Shown here piece by piece: positions 52,552-63,000 of a stretch of DNA of 64,000 bases. A program made the translations under genes and the position numbers. How positions within the stretch are numbered: the stretch's first letter is position 1; each line of letters starts with the position of its first letter. The stretch comes from Verrucomicrobiales bacterium. GTDB lineage: Bacteria; Verrucomicrobiota; Verrucomicrobiia; Verrucomicrobiales; DEV007. The notes beneath the pieces were generated by a model that had not been told where the DNA came from, searched no databases, and saw only the letters and a list, made by a program, of their open reading frames with translations. The stretch covers positions 1-64,000 of the forward strand of contig PAAG01000053.1 of the NCBI GenBank assembly GCA_002698785.1. The letters run 5' to 3'.

Positions 52552-53181
52552 ATGAAGAAAACAATCCTCTTTGTCGCCGTATCATTCTTTTCCATAGGAG
52601 CATTTATGCTCCTTAACGCACAGGACGCCGATTCGAATGTTCCCGAAAACGATCCCGCTCCTGCTGAAGAAAACGCCTCCGAAGAAACTACTGAGCCGGA
52701 GAAAGAGAAGGAGTTCGTCGGAATCCGAACCGATGAGATTGTCGCAAAGAAATTCGAAAAAGACGGCGAGGAAGTAACGGTCGCTCCTGTCGCAAGCATT
52801 TTCGCTGAATCCGACAAATACTTCGTTCTTGCCAAAGGCGCCGAGTCCGACATCGACTTTCAGCAACGTGAAGTGAAACTCGGTAAAACAAACGGCTACC
52901 TCGTTGAAATCACCGAAGGGCTTTTTCCGGGAGACGAGGTGATCACTGTCTCTACCAGCCAACTTAAATATCCAACATTCGACGACGGGTTCGCTGCTGA
53001 TGCTTGTGGACCAGATGGATGCCCGATTGATGCGAAAGGCAAGAAGGGGAACTGCAGTATTGACGGAGAGTGCGAATTTACCTTTGAGGCAGAAGAACTG
53101 TTCTCGACAGAAGAAGAAGTCATTTATGGACCCGGTCCGTATTTTGGAGGCGGTCCCGGAAACTTTTGCCCGCCGTATTAA
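52552..53181 (+). CDS. Secreted protein with membrane-fusion-protein C-terminal-like domain and Cys-rich tail
   Basis: 209 residues, ATG start. A signal peptide (KKTILFVAVSFFSIGAFMLLNAQ) and an acidic Glu/Pro-rich linker (about 25-55) are followed by a domain (about 70-140) that reads like the membrane-proximal part of RND adaptor proteins: VTVAPVASIFAESDKYFVLAKG, FQQREVKLGKTNGYLVEITEGLFPGDEVIT. The barrel-sandwich and hairpin parts of an adaptor are missing, and no RND pump gene lies nearby. The tail has the Cys set CGPDGC, NCSIDGEC and NFCPPY, plausible metal or disulfide sites. It stands alone between terminators, so it is a single-gene unit. Confidence 0.6.
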   Translation: MKKTILFVAVSFFSIGAFMLLNAQDADSNVPENDPAPAEENASEETTEPEKEKEFVGIRTDEIVAKKFEKDGEEVTVAPVASIFAESDKYFVLAKGAESDIDFQQREVKLGKTNGYLVEITEGLFPGDEVITVSTSQLKYPTFDDGFAADACGPDGCPIDAKGKKGNCSIDGECEFTFEAEELFSTEEEVIYGPGPYFGGGPGNFCPPY

Positions 53182-53232
53182 TTTTCTGATTCGACTCCAT
53201 ATGGCCACCCCGTAACCCGAAAGGGAAAGCAG

Positions 53233-53261
53233 AGCACCGGTCGAGAGACCGGTGCTTTTTT
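53233..53261 (+). terminator. Rho-independent terminator after the adaptor-like gene
   Basis: agcaccggtc-gaga-gaccggtgct, a 10-base perfect stem, followed by a run of T (53256-53261). It is 50 bases after the stop. Confidence 0.88.
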
Positions 53262-53323
53262 GCATCCCTATTTCCGTGAATAGGGAGGTGGCAAGGACTG
53301 AGCACTAAGTTCAGAATCGAGTC

Positions 53324-54838
53324 ATGTTTCTCTGGCCTCAAAAGTCTCTGTTTGCCGCTCTCTTCTTGTCTTTCTCAATCATCTCTTCAGCGGAGGAGAT
53401 GCCGAATGTATTGATGATCGCTGTGGACGATCTTCGTCCCATGCTGGGTTGCTATGGTGATGCCCGGGCCATTACCCCAAATATCGACAAGCTTGCTGAG
53501 AGCGGAATGCTTTTCGAAAGAGCCTACTGCAACTATGCAAAGTGCGGCCCTTCGCGAGCATCTTTGCTCAGCGGAATTCATCCTGCCAATGTAGGAATCA
53601 ACAACCACAGTGATAAGGCGATTAAGGAATTTCGCGAGCGGCGTCCAGATGCTGTTGCGCTTCCTGAGTGGTTTATGCAAAACGGGTATGAATCCCGTAG
53701 CTTCGGTAAAATCGATCACGATGGTTGGGCTGATCCAGAGCAATGGAGTGAGCCGCCATTTGCGGGCCGAGAAAAGGAGATGCTCGAGATCATTGATCCG
53801 GACCGACCTGATGGGCCTTCGGTTATTGCGGAACGCCTTGCCTGTCCGGTGATGCAGAGTCCGGATGTGGAAGACAATAAACTCTTTGGAGGCAGAATGA
53901 CTGATGAGGTGGTGCGTCTTCTTTCTTCAAGGGATGAAGGGACTCCATTTTTTTATGCGGTTGGATTTCGCAGACCCCACCTTCCGTTTGTCGCCCCGCA
54001 GAAATATTACGATCTACACCAGCCCGATGAAAGCTGGCTATGTTCGAATCCGGAGCCACCCGCCGGGGTTCCTCCGCTGGCCTGGTTCAATTCGGACGGA
54101 TATGGTGGTTCCGCGAAGAATGTGGGCCTGACGATGCCGCCGAAGCCAAATAGGAGTGAGGCGATTGCGTGGAACGGTTATGAGATGAGGAGTTATCTGG
54201 ATGTGCCTTACCACGGGGAAATCTCAAAAGCCCGACAGATGGAGTTGATCCATGCCTACTCGGCCTGCGTGACTTTTGTCGATGCGCAGATTGGCCGTTT
54301 GCTGTCTGTGCTTGAAGACAAGGGCTTGAGGGAAAACACAATCGTGATGCTGTGGTCGGATCACGGATGGCACCTTGGTGAACTGAGTGCGTGGGGAAAA
54401 ATGACCAACTACGAAGTGGGGACGAGAGTTCCCTTCATTGTTTCAGCACCGGGCAGGAACCCTGGGCGAACCCCTTCTCTCGCTGCGTTGCTCGATGTCT
54501 ACCCAACCTTGTGTGATCTGGCGGGTTTGGATAAGCCAGCCCATCTGGAAGGAAAGAGTTTGGCTCCGATTGTCGAAGACCCGAATGCCTCCGTACAAGA
54601 ATCAATCCTGCATGAATACATTCGTTATCGGGGTAAGTTTACAGGCAAGGCAATCAGGACAGACCGCTTCCGTTTTGTGCAATGGCGGTCAAAAGAAGAC
54701 GAGCTTCAGTTTGAAGAATTGTATGATCTAGAGAAGGATCCACTTGAGACGAACAATTTGGCGAAAACGTCGAATGAACAGGCCGCTAGACTTCGTGCTC
54801 TGCTGGAGGACTCTTCATCGAGAACGGAAGAAGATTGA
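53324..54838 (+). CDS. Secreted sulfatase, iduronate-2-sulfatase-like
   Basis: 504 residues, ATG start. Signal peptide SLFAALFLSFSIISSAEE; metal site VLMIAVDDLRPMLGCYG; formylglycine motif C-G-P-S-R (KCGPSRASLLSG); FYAVGFRRPHLPFVAPQKYYDLH; LWSDHGWHLGELSAWGKMTNYE. It is of the same broad subtype as the sulfatase at 45198 but with Pro in the motif, so the two are probably paralogues with different glycan targets. A small membrane-protein gene follows 37 bases downstream. Confidence 0.92.
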   Translation: MFLWPQKSLFAALFLSFSIISSAEEMPNVLMIAVDDLRPMLGCYGDARAITPNIDKLAESGMLFERAYCNYAKCGPSRASLLSGIHPANVGINNHSDKAIKEFRERRPDAVALPEWFMQNGYESRSFGKIDHDGWADPEQWSEPPFAGREKEMLEIIDPDRPDGPSVIAERLACPVMQSPDVEDNKLFGGRMTDEVVRLLSSRDEGTPFFYAVGFRRPHLPFVAPQKYYDLHQPDESWLCSNPEPPAGVPPLAWFNSDGYGGSAKNVGLTMPPKPNRSEAIAWNGYEMRSYLDVPYHGEISKARQMELIHAYSACVTFVDAQIGRLLSVLEDKGLRENTIVMLWSDHGWHLGELSAWGKMTNYEVGTRVPFIVSAPGRNPGRTPSLAALLDVYPTLCDLAGLDKPAHLEGKSLAPIVEDPNASVQESILHEYIRYRGKFTGKAIRTDRFRFVQWRSKEDELQFEELYDLEKDPLETNNLAKTSNEQAARLRALLEDSSSRTEED

Positions 54839-54875
54839 TGTCCTTTCATCAAAGGGGTATACAGGAGAGGAGTGA

Positions 54876-55367
54876 ATGAGGTTTTTAAAGGTAATCACGG
54901 TTGTGCTTCTTCTGGCTTTGATAGGAGCTGTAGGCTTGTTTTTCTATCTGCAATTCAATAATAGAACCTACCCACTTCAGAGGACGATTACTCGAGCTGA
55001 CGGGAAATCACTGGAAGTGAATATTCTGGGCCGGTCAGGAGACGTCATCACTTTTACGCCGACGACTGTTCAACATCGGTATACGATCGGCATTTCCGAG
55101 CTGGCATGGAAAGACCAGTGGCTGAAGTGGGTTCTACCCGAAATTGCGCCATCGGTTGTTGAGAAGACAGATCAGTATATTGCCAACCGGATGGCCGAGA
55201 TCGAAAGGCTGGAGAAAAAGTTGGAGAAATTGAAAAACGATTCGCGCTCCCTGAAGGTGAATTGGATTTTGCGGCAGAAGGCCACCAGGGATATTCCGAA
55301 GGTGGTTGCGGAGATAAAAGAGCTGGAACTCGCGATTAAGGAATACAAACTGCGGCAGAAGCGATAG
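54876..55367 (+). CDS. Small membrane-anchored coiled-coil protein
   Basis: 163 residues, ATG start with AGGAGAGG 6-13 bases upstream. A signal anchor (about 3-27, FLKVITVVLLLALIGAVGLFFYLQF) is followed by a small beta domain (YPLQRTITRADGKSLEVNILGRSGDVITFTP) and a long basic coiled coil (about 100-163, EIERLEKKLEKLKN... EIKELELAIKEYKLRQKR). No known family recognised. Convergent with the membrane protein gene of the Bat-like operon, 6 bases apart. Confidence 0.65.
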   Translation: MRFLKVITVVLLLALIGAVGLFFYLQFNNRTYPLQRTITRADGKSLEVNILGRSGDVITFTPTTVQHRYTIGISELAWKDQWLKWVLPEIAPSVVEKTDQYIANRMAEIERLEKKLEKLKNDSRSLKVNWILRQKATRDIPKVVAEIKELELAIKEYKLRQKR

Positions 55368-55373
55368 GCGCGG

Positions 55374-56672
55374 CTAGGCTATCGAAAGGCGCTGCTTCAC
55401 AGACTCGCGCCATTCGGTAACATTCTGGATTTCGGAATCAGAATTGGCGCTGATGTTCTTTTCGTAGAACTCGATCAGTTTCTCATAAATGCTCTGACGA
55501 ACTTCCATTTGAAGCAATTCCGGTTGCGCAAAATGCTTTGGTTTTGGACTCACGTTCTGAGCAATGCATCGATAGAGGAAGATCCTGTCATACGTACTCC
55601 GAAGCGGAAGCTTACCCAACTCTCGGAATGTCTCCCGAAGCACATCCTGATTTGCGTCGAAACGACTCAACAGGTGAGCGATCTCCACGCCGTAGATCCA
55701 GTCAGGGCTGCGGTATCGGTGGGTAGCGTCGTAGATTCCTGCTGTTTCCCAGGCGATGATTCCCAAGGTCTGGCGAAGAAGGCTCAGGACATAGGTATCG
55801 ACCGCTTTTCTCCCCAGATGCTTGCCGCCTTTCCAGATCAATTCAGAACCAGCTATCCAACCAACGGCGAAGAGCGGATTTGCTGCGAACAACAGTTTAC
55901 TACCCTGCCAGAGGTACCGAACCGGCTTCAGGTAAGGCTGCAATTCTTCGTATTTGCGATACACCTTGCTAGCTTTCCGAATGTTGTCGGAAACCTTGCG
56001 AAGATTCATTTCTTTCACTTCGAGGACAGGGAGTTCCTCAAGGAGGAGAATGATCTGAAGCGAGGCCCGGTTGACCGCTTTGAAGAGACTTTCCAAATTG
56101 AGTTCCAACAGCGGATATTTCGACTCTGGGCAGTAGACACGCGCAATCGATTCGGTGAAAGAGACAAGGTCGAGGAGCAACTGACGGCCTTCGAAGTTGC
56201 CGTCCTTCCAGTAGTTCCCCGCGGAAAACCGCTGTAGCATCAGGTCTGCCTCATTGTCAAGGAGGGCGGCGACCCTCTCGTCCATTTGTACATGAGCTTC
56301 GTCCTGCCAGTCAATCGTCTGCAGCTTCTGGAAGTCGGGAAACTCCATCCACTCTCCGTAAGCCATCAGAATCTTTTCGAGATTATTTCTCTTCGCTTCT
56401 AACCGGGTGGCCTCGGTCCGGATGGCGGAACGAGCGATCTCCATTATTTCTGATTCGTCTTTTTCTTCGGGCTCGTCCTTTTTCCGGACTCTACCCAGGC
56501 TCACGACGAACAGGCATACGACGCTGCTCAGGCAGACGAACCATTTCAACCAGGCTGGGTCGATTTCGACGAAAATCGTTGTGCCGGCGAGCGCTGCCAG
56601 CAACACGATCAGAAAAATCCTGGCTCCCAGAGGCAAGATTGAAGGCCGGGTAATCCACGACGGTCCTTTCAT
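55374..56672 (-). CDS. Hypothetical membrane protein, last gene of the Bat-like operon
   Basis: 432 residues from the ATG at 56672; three codons further upstream is only a TTG. Two membrane helices lie near the N-terminus (about 15-32, ARIFLIVLLAALAGTTIFV, and 42-60, LKWFVCLSSVVCLFVVSLG). The rest is helical and charged, with a possible third hydrophobic patch (LLFAANPLFAVGWIAG, near 265). No motif is recognised. It begins 5 bases after the caspase-fold gene stop, so it belongs to the same transcript. Confidence 0.65.
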   Translation of the reverse strand: MKGPSWITRPSILPLGARIFLIVLLAALAGTTIFVEIDPAWLKWFVCLSSVVCLFVVSLGRVRKKDEPEEKDESEIMEIARSAIRTEATRLEAKRNNLEKILMAYGEWMEFPDFQKLQTIDWQDEAHVQMDERVAALLDNEADLMLQRFSAGNYWKDGNFEGRQLLLDLVSFTESIARVYCPESKYPLLELNLESLFKAVNRASLQIILLLEELPVLEVKEMNLRKVSDNIRKASKVYRKYEELQPYLKPVRYLWQGSKLLFAANPLFAVGWIAGSELIWKGGKHLGRKAVDTYVLSLLRQTLGIIAWETAGIYDATHRYRSPDWIYGVEIAHLLSRFDANQDVLRETFRELGKLPLRSTYDRIFLYRCIAQNVSPKPKHFAQPELLQMEVRQSIYEKLIEFYEKNISANSDSEIQNVTEWRESVKQRLSIA

Positions 56673-56677
56673 GCTTA

Positions 56678-57637
56678 TCAACTTGTCTCTGCGGAACGGT
56701 ACAGTTGCGCTAATTCTAGAAGGAGGGCTTCGAGGTCTTTGTAGTATTTCTCCTCGGACAACTCAGATTTCATTCGGCGCAGGGATTTTACCTTCCTTTC
56801 CAAATCGTTTCTTTTCTCACGCTGTGCCGGAGTCAGCTGTCGTTCGAAATCGCTGAGAACCAAGACGCGCTGTGCAGCGATTTCGCCATCCGGCTCCACA
56901 TCTTCTTTCGCTGTGCGTACGGGCGTGGTGCCCTCATACCATTCTGCTCGGGCGCCTATTCCATCACCATTGTCATCGAGTAATGCGTGCTCTGTAGCAA
57001 GTCGTCCACTACTCTCGTAAAAATCAGTCACCTTTCGAGAGGCATGGATAAAGGCTTCCAGAAGAGACACCTGTTCATCGTTATCGAGGTCTGACTCAGT
57101 GAGCCCTGCTATCGCCTCAGTGAAATAGGAACCGAATTGAGTGAAGTAGACTTCCGATGCGTTCTTTGTCGCCGTGATTACCACTCGATCCGGACCAGAT
57201 AGCTTTTGAATAAACGAGCCACTTGCTGAAGCAGTGTTGATGAAACTCAATTTTCCCTGGTAGCCTTCCAGCCAGGAGACCAGCTCATCGTCGGTGACGT
57301 CAGGTCCCTCAAGGTTGAACTTTGCACTTCGACCGTCAAAGGTGCCGTGTCCGATGAGAACCAGCCAAAGGCGTGGGTTCTCAATCTGGGCCAGGGTTTT
57401 CTGTAGCAGCTCAGCGTCATCCGTATCTGATTTCTCAAGGCCGATGACTTCAAACTCGGCGTGGGCTTTCGTGGCCGCTTTCTTCCACGCTTCTGCATTC
57501 TCGCGAAATAACTCCCGGTATTCGTCGGTCCCGCCTGCACCCACCACCGTCACGATTTTCAGATCGGACTGTGCACGGGCAAACGCAGCGCTCAGTATGA
57601 GCGCTAGCAGGCAAAAAGCTGGAGTGAAAAACTTCAT
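56678..57637 (-). CDS. Exported caspase/C13-fold protein, probably lacking the catalytic Cys
   Basis: 319 residues from the ATG at 57637, immediately after the previous stop (TGA, two bases, ATG). An upstream ATG at 57673 would spoil the signal peptide (KFFTPAFCLLALILSAAFARA). The core has LWLVLIGHGTFDG with the His near 97, as in clan CD peptidases, and KLSFINTASASGSF near 138, where clan CD enzymes have a Cys before Ser-Gly. Here that position is Ser or Ala. It could be a non-proteolytic scaffold or a Ser variant. After 230 comes a polar region and a helical end. Fourth position of an operon whose products act at the membrane. Confidence 0.7.
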   Translation of the reverse strand: MKFFTPAFCLLALILSAAFARAQSDLKIVTVVGAGGTDEYRELFRENAEAWKKAATKAHAEFEVIGLEKSDTDDAELLQKTLAQIENPRLWLVLIGHGTFDGRSAKFNLEGPDVTDDELVSWLEGYQGKLSFINTASASGSFIQKLSGPDRVVITATKNASEVYFTQFGSYFTEAIAGLTESDLDNDEQVSLLEAFIHASRKVTDFYESSGRLATEHALLDDNGDGIGARAEWYEGTTPVRTAKEDVEPDGEIAAQRVLVLSDFERQLTPAQREKRNDLERKVKSLRRMKSELSEEKYYKDLEALLLELAQLYRSAETS

Positions 57638-57639
57638 TG

Positions 57640-60042
57640 TCACAATACTCCCTGGCGACGTCGAAGTCCCCATTCGCCGAGGAAACAGAGCAGGGCGAGA
57701 AGGAAAAGCCAGGGCGCGTGCCAGAGTGGATGTTGTCGCACTTCCATTATTGGAAGGTTTAACTCAGTGAGAAGATCGGGGAGTTGATCGACTTCGTCCA
57801 CCGTCAATAATTTCCCTCCCGTGGCATCGGCTATTTTCTGGAGGAATTCCGGGTTCGGGCCAAGGCGAAAAAACTCGTCTGCGGCGGGATTCATGGAACG
57901 TGCAATCGACCCGGAGCCGATCTCGATACCGCTGCCGTCAATTGCCGTGGCCGTGATTTCGTAACCACCTTCTTCTTCGGAAACATATTCTGCGGTAAAA
58001 AGACCGGGGTCTTCGAGAGAAGGTTCGGCAGACAAGGCTTTCGTGTTTCCTTTGTGATCCTTCACCTCGAGTAACACTGTTGCATCGTCCTGAGGCTCGA
58101 ACGCTTCGTTTCGAACTCTCACAGAAACGCGAGTGACAGGAAGTGCTCCTTCGGTCACCTCCTGTTTCTCGACTTCAACTCGTCCAGGGACCTCCGATAC
58201 CGACCACCGCAACATCTGCCGCCACGACTTGGCCAGTTTTTCCTGTTCGTCGGAGTCTTTCATTCCCCAGCGCCAGAAGTCGCCCACCGGAATGGCAGCC
58301 GTCTTCCCTGAGCCATATCGCTGGGTAACGACTGCGGGGATAGTTCGTCCCTCGCTGTCCGTAACGGTGGCGAGAATACTGGCTCCCGGTTTGATTGCCG
58401 AAATCTTGTTGATCGAGAAGAAGGGAGGCATGTAAGCGAGTCGCGTGGTCTCCTGTTCCTGACCGGCTTCCAGCCGCATCCAGGGTTCGAGCCATCCTTC
58501 GCGGCTGAGATTGTAGGTCGCATCCAGAGCAGGGCCTCCTCCGCCGAGTTGATCGAGGTAAACGGGAAGAATTCTCCCTACGGCGGTGTTGTCCCAGCCT
58601 CCCTGTTGGAATGATTCCTGCCCGCCCAGCATCACCAATGTGCCTCCACGTGCGGCGACGAAGCGGTCGATCAGTTCCTGCTGCTCCTGGGTGAAAAAGG
58701 ATTCTTCCAAGTCATCGAGAATGATGGAACGGTATTCAGGAAAGAGTTCCTCGGCACTGGATGGAAATCCGCCACGGAGCTCTTCTGCGCTTGCGGTATT
58801 GAGGCGAACAAGCACGGGCTCATCGTATTGCTGGGTTTCTTCCGGGATGTCCTTGTTGAAGCCTCTGAAGAGCGGATTGCTGCTTTCGCCCACGCGGCCG
58901 CGCCATTCGAATTTCGGTTCCCTCTTCGCTATACGGATAAGACCGACGAGATCCAGTTCTGCATCCTGCGAAAGGGAGCGGCGAATGAATTTGTATTCCC
59001 AGTTGGGTCTTCCACTGACATAGAGAATTCGGTAGGGGCCGTTTCCGCGGTTTACAGATATCTCCCTGACATTGTTCAAGTCGGTAAGTTCGTCTTGTGG
59101 GTTTTCTCCGGTTTGCCTGACGCCAACATTGAGAAAAGAGATTCCAGGCGGAACTGCCCCGAGGCGAATGCGTGTTGTTTGTTTCTTTGAGTCACTGTCT
59201 TCCGGAAAAACTATCTGTTTGGTTTCCAGCTCTTCGCCTTTTTCGTTGGTTACATAGACCTCGACGGGGTTGGTGAGGTCGCCACGAATTTCGATGTCTG
59301 CCTGGATCGTGACCTGAGCGTCTTCGAACTGAGTTGTTGTTGCATCTACACGGGTGAGCGCAATGTCGGTTGCTCTGGAAGCTTCTCCCCCCACGAGGAC
59401 TGGATAAACAGGTGTCGTTTCCTCTTCTGTGCCGTCGACGCTTTCCAGATAGGATTCGAGAAGATGTTGGTCCGTCGCGTTGCCGTCGGTGAAGAGAACT
59501 GTGGCCGCGATAGGGCGCTTCTCAAACCGCGTGGCGATACTGGAAAGTGCGGAAACAACGGCAGAACTGTTTTTGTCGAACGTGAGTTGGGCGAACTCTT
59601 CATCCTGGCTCAGGCCGCGATCGAAGCGGTAATTCTGGAGCCGGAATGTGTCGTTGATTTTCTCAATCCAAGCAGGGCGGAGATCTGGCGAATCTCCCAG
59701 GAGGGCATTCTTCAATAGATCGGATGGGGGCGTTTCATCTTCTGCGAGAGGGACTGAAAGGCCCGCCGAATTATCCGCCAGAATCACAACATCGTTGGAG
59801 TGTTTCTTCGGGAGTTCCTCCAAGTGGACTGGTTCCAACAGGGCCAAGGCAAGTAAGGCGAGACCAAGCGCCTTGAGCAGTATGGCAAAGAACTTTCCCG
59901 ATCCTCTCAGTGGCGAATTGCGATAGGTGAGAAAAAGGACGATCGCCGAACCAACGGCAAAGAGACCAGCCGTCCATGCCCAGGGCTCATTTGCAAAGGC
60001 AAACGAAGCGGCAACAGGAAGCTGGGAAAACGAGGAAACCAT
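57640..60042 (-). CDS. Large membrane protein with VWA-like and amidotransferase-like domains (Bat operon)
   Basis: 800 residues, ATG start. Two N-terminal membrane helices (about 18-38 and 48-66) precede an Asp-rich region (VVILADNSAGLS, and AATVLFTDGNATD), a von Willebrand A-like fold, then a beta-rich domain and a glutamine-amidotransferase-like region (GTLVMLGGQESFQQGGWDNTAVG near 490). A last membrane helix (about 775-792) and a basic end complete it. This order is that of 'VWA/GATase' proteins next to BatA in PVC and Bacteroidetes genomes. It lies 20 bases after the stop of the 1301-residue gene and is translated as part of the same operon. Confidence 0.85.
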   Translation of the reverse strand: MVSSFSQLPVAASFAFANEPWAWTAGLFAVGSAIVLFLTYRNSPLRGSGKFFAILLKALGLALLALALLEPVHLEELPKKHSNDVVILADNSAGLSVPLAEDETPPSDLLKNALLGDSPDLRPAWIEKINDTFRLQNYRFDRGLSQDEEFAQLTFDKNSSAVVSALSSIATRFEKRPIAATVLFTDGNATDQHLLESYLESVDGTEEETTPVYPVLVGGEASRATDIALTRVDATTTQFEDAQVTIQADIEIRGDLTNPVEVYVTNEKGEELETKQIVFPEDSDSKKQTTRIRLGAVPPGISFLNVGVRQTGENPQDELTDLNNVREISVNRGNGPYRILYVSGRPNWEYKFIRRSLSQDAELDLVGLIRIAKREPKFEWRGRVGESSNPLFRGFNKDIPEETQQYDEPVLVRLNTASAEELRGGFPSSAEELFPEYRSIILDDLEESFFTQEQQELIDRFVAARGGTLVMLGGQESFQQGGWDNTAVGRILPVYLDQLGGGGPALDATYNLSREGWLEPWMRLEAGQEQETTRLAYMPPFFSINKISAIKPGASILATVTDSEGRTIPAVVTQRYGSGKTAAIPVGDFWRWGMKDSDEQEKLAKSWRQMLRWSVSEVPGRVEVEKQEVTEGALPVTRVSVRVRNEAFEPQDDATVLLEVKDHKGNTKALSAEPSLEDPGLFTAEYVSEEEGGYEITATAIDGSGIEIGSGSIARSMNPAADEFFRLGPNPEFLQKIADATGGKLLTVDEVDQLPDLLTELNLPIMEVRQHPLWHAPWLFLLALLCFLGEWGLRRRQGVL

Positions 60043-60062
60043 ACAGACAGAAAGGGGGATTT

Positions 60063-63000
60063 TTAGTTTCCGGTGCCCAGTTCTTCGTAGTACCGGCGAA
60101 CCAGGTCGCGAAACTCGCTTGGAACCGGATCGCGATCAATGGGGGCGATCGGGTTCTCCTTGTTCATTTTCGCGAGTTCTTCACTGATTCTCTCCCGCAG
60201 TTCAAGTAGGGGACTTGTGATTTTTTCCTGAATTGTTGCTGCAGCAGGGGGCTCGTTGTTGCGGCGATAATCGATTCGCATGGCACGGGCGTCGTCGAGA
60301 ACGCGCGCGATGTCGTTGCGAATGTCTTCCTGGGGAATCATTTCTTCAATGCTCCCCAGGCTCTCGGCCCATTCTTTGTAATCTTCCCCTGTGACTGGTC
60401 CGTTCTGCCGACGTTCGGACTGTTGATTGAAGAAGAGTGGAGTAGTCGAGTCGGCTCCGCCGGTTGGTAAACCGCCTCCACGGTCGTCTCCACCCATGGC
60501 AAGTCCTGATCTTCTCTGGCCATCCCGTGACCCATTCCCTTGCTGACCCTGATTGCCCTGCTGGCTGTCAGAGGGGCCACCTTGTTGTCCCTGTCCTTCT
60601 CCCTGAGCCATTTGGGAATCTCCCTTTCCTTTGCCCTTTTGAGAGCCACCAGGTTGCTCTCCTTCACCTTCTCCCTGCCCGGGAGTGGAGCCTTTTTCTT
60701 TCCCCTTACCCTGTCCTTGGCCGGGTGTGTCTCCTTGAGCCATTTCGCCCTTACCTTGGCCCTCTTTTCCCTTTCCTTTACCTTTGCCAGATTCCTCGGT
60801 TTCCCCTTCGCCGGGGGATTGCCCTTTCGCTTTTCCTGATTCTGCGACTTCGGTGCCTTCACCTTGTTCTCCTTTGGCCTTCCCTTTTCCTTTCTGCCCT
60901 TCTTGATTCTTACCTTCCTCGGGAGATTGGCCTCCTTTGCCTTCTTGCTGGGCTAAATTCTCGCCGTTAGAGCTCTCACCTTCTTCTTCGCTACTTTGGC
61001 TGCCTCCTTGTGGTTCACCTTCCTCTCCTGCGATTCTCTCGGTTTCTTCCCTGGCCTGTTCGATCAATCGATCCAGCTCTGATCTTGCCATGCGGAGAGC
61101 GTCGGCTTCGTTGCCGAGGACCTTTTCGGCGGCTTTTTCAATTCCTTCGTTGATCTCCTCCATGCCCCGCGCGGCTGCCTGTTCAGCGCTCCTTGCCTGG
61201 TCGGGGCGGTTGTAAAAGGTCATGTTTCGAGCTTCTTCGAGGGACTGTTCGACGCCGTTGGTCATCGCGTCGCGGATAGTGTCGTAAAGTGCGTCCGAGA
61301 GCAGCGGCTCTGAGATTTCGGATTCCTCGCTCAACGTTTTCATGGATTCCATGAGGTCGCTCAGAGCACGTGACTGCTCGTTGATCGTTTGGGCAAGTTC
61401 GCGCTGCTCCTGGCGGTTTTCCGGAGAAAATGGATCCGGATCCGATTGGTTGTCGGCGGCCTCCTCAAGACGTTCGCTAACGGCTTTCTGGTTCTCCACC
61501 ATTCTACGAGATGCTTCCCGCAAATCCCGCATTTCATCCGCGAATTGATTGGAAGTCTTCTGGCGGAAATCTTCTTCCATCTCGCCGAGTTTTTCTGTGG
61601 CTCGTGTGGCGGAGTTTGCAGCATCGGCGAGGTCGTTCTTCTCCATCTGCTCGCTTGCTTCCTGGATATTCTTTCGAGTCTCTTCGAGTTGCTTTCGCTC
61701 TTCCGCCATCCTCGAACGGTTCTCTTTGGAATCCATTCGTTCGGATAAGTCGTCTACTTCTCGTAGCAATTCTCTCTGTTCTTCCTGGAGCCGTTTCAAC
61801 TGTCTCTCAATTTCGGAGCGTTCTTCTTCGGATGCGGAAGCCAGTTGGTTCTGTAGTTCTTTGATTTTCTCTGCAATAGCCTCCTGTCGGCGAGCCAGTT
61901 CTTTCAGCTTCTGAAGGACGGCGAGATCTTCCTTTTGTTCGGCGGACTGGGTGGCTTGTTCTGCCTGCGATTTCTCTTCATACTTCAGATCCTTCTGCTT
62001 CAACTCGAGGTTGAGGTTCTCTTGCCTCTCCTGCTGCGATGACCCTTGCGAAGGGTTCTTCGCCATCGCGATTTGTCTCTCTTTCGATTGGGCTTCGAGG
62101 AGTTTCTCGTAGACGTCGAGTGCGGCTTGGTGTCCGGACTTCAAACCTTCGCCATCTGCTGCTTCCAGAACTCCAGTGAAGCGATCCGCAGAAACCTGCA
62201 TCAAATCCCGTGCGTCTTGGTAGATTTGTCGTAGCTCGGCATCCTCGATTTGTTGCATTGCTTCTTCGGCCATCGAATGGACGATGATCTGTGACTCAAG
62301 AATCACTTCGACATTGTTTGCCAGTGATTTGAAAGGGCGATTCAATTGATGCTCGCGCAAGGTTTTCCACGAGGCGTTTACAATGTCCTTCTGTAGTCGG
62401 ACGAGCTCGTCTGCGGGTTGTTGCCCGGCACCCGCTCCTGATGGAGGTTGGCCCTCCCTGACAATGTCTTCAAAATATCGGACGTTTGCGTAAAAGAGGT
62501 CACTGGACGTGCGTCTTACTTTCCCTTCTTTGTCCACGTCTTCAGCCCAGAAGTGATAGGAGATCAGGTCGGTTGGTTTTGTCTCGAGGGTCTCGACATC
62601 CACCAGTGTTTCCAGATTATGGTTTTCGTTTCCAGCCAGGGGAGAGGTGGTGAGCTCGACTGTCTCTTCTTTGTCGTTGTAGTAATAAGAAAGACCGGTG
62701 CGAAGCACTTCGACATCATCCCAGACCTCGGCTTCGAGCGGTAACTCCTGCAGGGCCGAAACCTTGTAATCACGGCCCGGGAATTTCAGCTTCAGTTCAG
62801 GGGGGACATTTTCTTTCACTGTGATGGATATCCAAGGCGGGCGCTTGTTGGCGCGGTCTGCATCATCAACCAGGTGGACTCGATACTTTTGAGTTTTGTC
62901 AGGGACGTGGGAGGCGACCAGAACCTTCGCGTCTTCAGCAGAAGGTTTCAGGGGAATGCTCTCGCCGTCTTCCCCATACAACTCTGCTTCCTTGATGGGC

